Assembly (NCBI GenBank): GCA_009904025.1
Contig: WYEE01000030.1
Coordinates: forward strand, 1-6,984
Direction of reading: 5' to 3'
DNA length: 6,984 nt
Source of the DNA: Thermogladius sp.
GTDB taxonomy: Archaea > Thermoproteota > Thermoprotei_A > Sulfolobales > Desulfurococcaceae
Shown here: positions 4,755 to 6,984 of the stretch, one piece after another
Layout: the number at the start of each line of letters is the position of its first letter
Position numbering within the stretch: position 1 is the first letter of the stretch
Position numbers and translations under genes: made by a program
Notes under the pieces: model-generated
Told to the model about the DNA's origin: nothing
The model's database searches: none
Seen by the model: only the letters and a program-made list of their open reading frames with translations

Positions 4755-6717
4755 CCGGGTGGGGGAGTCGTGGCCTGCGACATGGCTTCTGGACTCTCGG
4801 CCGAGCCCTAGTAGAGGGGTTGTCCTGGAGCTCTACGAGGAGGCGACCGGGAGAGTTCGGGAGATAGAGTCTGATATCGTCTACTACGGCTACATTTACT
4901 CGGACAACCCCCACGCTGTCTCAAGGCAATTGGTTTACGAGGGCCTGGTGGAAGACGCCTGGGTTGAAGAGTGGTTTACACCACCCTACTACAGGGAGAA
5001 GAAGAGCATCGTTGTTTTCACCGCCAAGAGCTTCAGGGAACTAAAGCGAATCTTGGCTACGGGCGAGAAGAATGGTTTGAAGCCCCTGAACAAATACCCC
5101 CACCCCCTAGTGGAGGCTCTTTACAGAGCGGGCTTGAGGCCTTTAACAAGAGTAATCGAGTTAAAGGAGGGAGGGGTTTCAACCATCTGGAGCTATAGTG
5201 GGAGAGACCCTATTCTAAGAAGCCTGGTGATCAGCGCTGGGAATGGTAGTTATATTGTAGAAGGGGGGAGGCGCCTGAGAACCTGGAGTATTAGGGAGGT
5301 TGCTTCAGCCATCGTTGAATATAGGCCGCTAATAGTTTTCACGGAGCCGGGTCTATACTTGAGGCTTGTTTCAGAGGAGCCGACGGTTAGGGAGTCTGTG
5401 TGGAAGTGGGTGCTAGGGGGCTCGTTTAGCGCCCACGAGTACTACGAGTGGTCTAGGCTGTCTTACACCCCTTTAAGCCTGATGAACAATGTGACGATAG
5501 GCAGAGTCCTAACCACCATTGAAGCGCTTGAGTCGAGGAGAATGAAGTACATTATCCAGAGGGAGCATAGCAGGCCAGAGAAGTTTAGGAGCCTGGTCGA
5601 CCTTATAACACTAGACCGGGGCGGGGTTGTATTCAAGCCTAGACCGGGATTATACTGGAATGTCTGTCAAATAGATTTCAAGAGCCTCTACCCGTCTATC
5701 ATAAGCCGGCTTAACATATCAGGGGAGACGGTCAACGACCCTTACTGCAAGAGCAAGATGAGCCTCGATTACGCTGGGAAAGACGTGTGCCTGGAGCGCA
5801 GAGGAGTTGTGCCCGCGAGCCTTGAAAAACTATTGTATCTCAAGGACCTCTACGACGGGTTGTACAAGAAGACTGGTGACGAGTTGTACAATGCTAGGAA
5901 GAGTGCTGTCAAATGGCTTCTCGTGGCAAGCTTCGGCTACCTAGGCTACAGGAACAGTCTGTTCGGATCCATATCAGCCCACGAAGCAGTCACAGCGACA
6001 AGCCGTGAGATCATGAGGAAAGCCTCAGAGAGAGTTGGCGAGAAGGGTCTCAGAGTAGTGCACATTATCGTGGACAGCCTGTTTGTGAGTGGTGTCCCCA
6101 GCGAGGGGTGTTGCGGTAAGCTGGCGGAACTAATCTCGGGGGTAACAGGCTACGAGACTAAAGTCGAATCCTACTACATATGGCTTTACATCCCGAGGGA
6201 AAACGGGAGTAGGAGGGGTGTGGCTAACAGGTACTACGGTCTCTTGTCTAACGGTGGCTTGAAGATAAAAGGGGTTCTAGCAGCCAGGAGAGACACCCCC
6301 GAGCTTGTTAAGGCGGCTGAGATCGAGGCGTTGAGTAAGCTGGCGGAGGCTAGAGAACCAGGTAGCTTCACCGGAGCCTTGCTTAAAGCCTACAAGGTGG
6401 TTGAGGATTACAAGCTGGGTTTAACGAGGGGTTTAGACCCCCGGTTGCTCGTCATGACGAGGTATAGAAGCGTGAGGGGAGGGTACAGGAAACCACCTAA
6501 GTACGTTGTGGAGGGTGAGGGTCCTCCGTACATGCTTATAGCGTCGAAAAACGGGCTGAAACCATACCGCGAGAACACTGGACTAGAGATTGACCTCGAT
6601 TATTACTTGGAAACGCTCGACAAGGTTAGAAGAGAGTTACCTGAACCCGGTGATGTCGATGCACCCGCATCACAGAATCCTACCGGGAGCTACCGCGAGC
6701 TTGTCTGCCCTCCTTGA
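4735..6717 (+). CDS. polB2: PolB2-type family B DNA polymerase, exonuclease-deficient
   Basis: At 660 residues this is shorter than replicative archaeal PolB enzymes (about 770-900). The N-terminal domain (about 15-150) is followed by a degenerate exonuclease region (about 150-300) with no DxE Exo I; at the expected Exo II position stands RPLIVFTEPGLYL. Palm motif A is intact, DFKSLYPSII (D314, steric-gate Y319). Motif B reads KWLLVASFG (K393-G401) in place of KxxxNSxYG, so Asn, Ser and Tyr are V397, A398 and F400. Motif C reads HIIVDSLFV in place of YGDTDSLFV: the first Asp is I445 and the second is kept as D447. The thumb signature IKGVLAARRDTP (511-522) is present. C338 and C352 have the 14-residue spacing of the Pfu-type palm disulfide. 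No C-terminal PIP box is seen. ATG 4735 has GAGG (4724-4727) 7 nt upstream. Family knowledge: Sulfolobus Dpo2 is damage-induced and error-prone. I infer a similar translesion role; how active it is remains open. Confidence 0.88.
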   Translation: MSMGEHSRVGESWPATWLLDSRPSPSRGVVLELYEEATGRVREIESDIVYYGYIYSDNPHAVSRQLVYEGLVEDAWVEEWFTPPYYREKKSIVVFTAKSFRELKRILATGEKNGLKPLNKYPHPLVEALYRAGLRPLTRVIELKEGGVSTIWSYSGRDPILRSLVISAGNGSYIVEGGRRLRTWSIREVASAIVEYRPLIVFTEPGLYLRLVSEEPTVRESVWKWVLGGSFSAHEYYEWSRLSYTPLSLMNNVTIGRVLTTIEALESRRMKYIIQREHSRPEKFRSLVDLITLDRGGVVFKPRPGLYWNVCQIDFKSLYPSIISRLNISGETVNDPYCKSKMSLDYAGKDVCLERRGVVPASLEKLLYLKDLYDGLYKKTGDELYNARKSAVKWLLVASFGYLGYRNSLFGSISAHEAVTATSREIMRKASERVGEKGLRVVHIIVDSLFVSGVPSEGCCGKLAELISGVTGYETKVESYYIWLYIPRENGSRRGVANRYYGLLSNGGLKIKGVLAARRDTPELVKAAEIEALSKLAEAREPGSFTGALLKAYKVVEDYKLGLTRGLDPRLLVMTRYRSVRGGYRKPPKYVVEGEGPPYMLIASKNGLKPYRENTGLEIDLDYYLETLDKVRRELPEPGDVDAPASQNPTGSYRELVCPP

Positions 6718-6771
6718 AAATTGATGGGGGTGCAGCCAGGTAAAGTCAGTGGTGGAAACATCGATTAACGC

Positions 6772-6778
6772 TTTATTT
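6772..6778 (+). promoter_or_regulatory. Candidate TATA box for the HMA-domain gene
   Basis: TTTATTT lies in the spacer after polB2 and predicts transcription from about 6800, giving a leader of about 45 nt. That leader contains a possible small hairpin (CTGTC 6811-6815 with GACGG 6821-6825, one G-U pair) and the GGTGG ribosome site (6834-6838). It suggests the metal-binding gene has its own promoter and is not part of the PolB2 operon. Confidence 0.3.
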
Positions 6779-6786
6779 GAACTTAG

Positions 6787-6849
6787 ATGCGTAGTGGCTA
6801 TCTGGATCTCCTGTCCCGAAGACGGCTGAGGAAGGTGGTCTCGAAATGA
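6787..6849 (+). CDS. Candidate 20-codon leader ORF overlapping the HMA gene
   Basis: ATG at 6787 opens 20 codons rich in basic residues (core LLSRRRLRKVV) and ends in TGA at 6847-6849, overlapping the ATG of the next gene as ATGA, the classic arrangement for coupled translation. An in-frame TAG sits directly before the ATG, and there is no ribosome site, so it would need leaderless translation. The nearest TATA-like element (TTTATTT, about 6772-6778) would start transcription near 6800, inside the ORF, which argues against it. It may be chance. Confidence 0.15.
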   Translation: MRSGYLDLLSRRRLRKVVSK

Positions 6850-6984
6850 AGAAGCTAGTGTTGAGGGTTAAGAGCGTCGGGTGCCCCGGCTGTATTGCCA
6901 CAGCTTTAGCACACTTGTTCAGGATAAAAGGGGTTAGAGGGGCCCGGGTGGTAGGTTTAAACATAGTCGTTTTACTAGACGATG
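6846..6984 (+). CDS. Heavy-metal-associated (HMA) domain protein, N-terminal fragment
   Basis: Only the first 46 codons are in the window. The start KKLVLRVKSVGCPGCIATAL shows a beta strand, then Cys-Pro-Gly-Cys (C13, C16) at the loop before helix 1. A helix (ATALAHLFRIKGVRG) and a second strand pair (ARVVGLNIVVLLDD) follow. This is the beta-alpha-beta start of the HMA/CopZ fold, in which the CxxC binds Cu(I) or another soft metal. It could be a free metallochaperone or the N-terminal domain of a metal-transporting P-type ATPase; the window ends before this can be decided. ATG 6846 is the only start after the upstream in-frame TAG, with GGTGG 7 nt before it. It lies 128 nt after polB2 and is probably a separate transcription unit. 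Confidence 0.7.
   Translation, partial: MKKLVLRVKSVGCPGCIATALAHLFRIKGVRGARVVGLNIVVLLDD

Noticed and set aside
4534..4914. 126-codon minus-strand frame across the 80-residue gene and the polymerase start
   Set aside because: It is antisense to two genes with better support, is rich in Pro, Arg and Ser as shadow frames tend to be, and shows no domain.
4971..5198. 75-codon plus-strand frame within the polymerase gene
   Set aside because: It overlaps the polymerase N-terminal domain in another frame, with no sign of a frameshift in the polymerase and no protein features of its own.
4735..6717. Polymerase as a decaying pseudogene
   Set aside because: The reading frame is intact over 660 codons, motif A, D447, the thumb RRD motif and a cysteine pair are kept, and gene packing is tight, all pointing to continued selection.
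6718..6845. Possible C/D-box guide RNA in the spacer after polB2 (TGATGG at 6722, CTGA at 6826)
   Set aside because: There is no proper RTGATGA C box, no C'/D' pair and the spacing is far from the usual 50-70 nt layout.
6773..6964. 63-codon minus-strand frame opposite the HMA gene
   Set aside because: The plus strand encodes a recognisable CxxC metal-binding fold with a ribosome site; the minus frame has neither.
1..6984. tRNA, rRNA, CRISPR array, insertion sequence or integrase attachment site
   Set aside because: No cloverleaf-like GTTCNANNC arms, no repeated spacer-separated units, no transposase or integrase and no long terminal inverted repeats were seen by eye.

Overview
The window looks like hyperthermophilic crenarchaeal DNA, most likely from the Desulfurococcales or a relative. 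The evidence is a paired DNA topoisomerase VI (top6B-top6A), an archaeal type IV pilin-like N-terminus, a PolB2-type family B DNA polymerase, heavy use of AGG/AGA arginine and ATA isoleucine codons, frequent TTG starts with GGTG-type Shine-Dalgarno sites, and TTTAAA- or TTATAATA-like TATA elements. Genus cannot be fixed from sequence alone.

Layout. (1) Positions 1-162, minus strand: the N-terminus of a type IV pilin-like secreted or membrane protein, running off the left edge. (2) Positions 163-321: a divergent promoter region with a 10-bp-period direct repeat of CCGGGGTT. (3) Positions 322-3217, plus strand: top6B and top6A, 10 nt apart, encoding the ATPase and DNA-cleaving subunits of topoisomerase VI. 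(4) Positions 3218-3264: a short convergent spacer with two overlapping inverted repeats. (5) Positions 3265-3735, minus strand: a small ferritin-like diiron protein. A 15-bp palindrome lies between its likely TATA box and its start. (6) Positions 3736-3850: a divergent promoter region. (7) Positions 3851-6717, plus strand: three tightly packed genes (4-nt gap, then 20-nt overlap) encoding a RadA/RecA-fold protein without Walker motifs, an 80-residue helical protein, and a 660-residue PolB2-like polymerase. (8) Positions 6718-6845: a spacer with a candidate 20-codon ORF. (9) Positions 6846-6984: the N-terminus of a heavy-metal-associated (HMA) domain protein, running off the right edge.

The most interesting part is the three-gene PolB2 cassette. 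The polymerase keeps the two carboxylates equivalent to the RB69 catalytic aspartates (D314 and D447). It has lost the first Asp of motif C, the NSxYG of motif B and every recognisable exonuclease motif. Its partner has a RecA-like fold with both nucleotide-binding motifs gone. The architecture resembles the Sulfolobus Dpo2 damage-tolerance operon and, by analogy only, the bacterial imuA-imuB-dnaE2 mutasome. The inference is a non-proofreading translesion or mutagenic polymerase with a non-ATPase recombinase-like loader and a small adaptor. Related loci are partly described in Sulfolobus, so the general theme is not new. The exact motif state, the helical partner and the regulatory sites here deserve attention.
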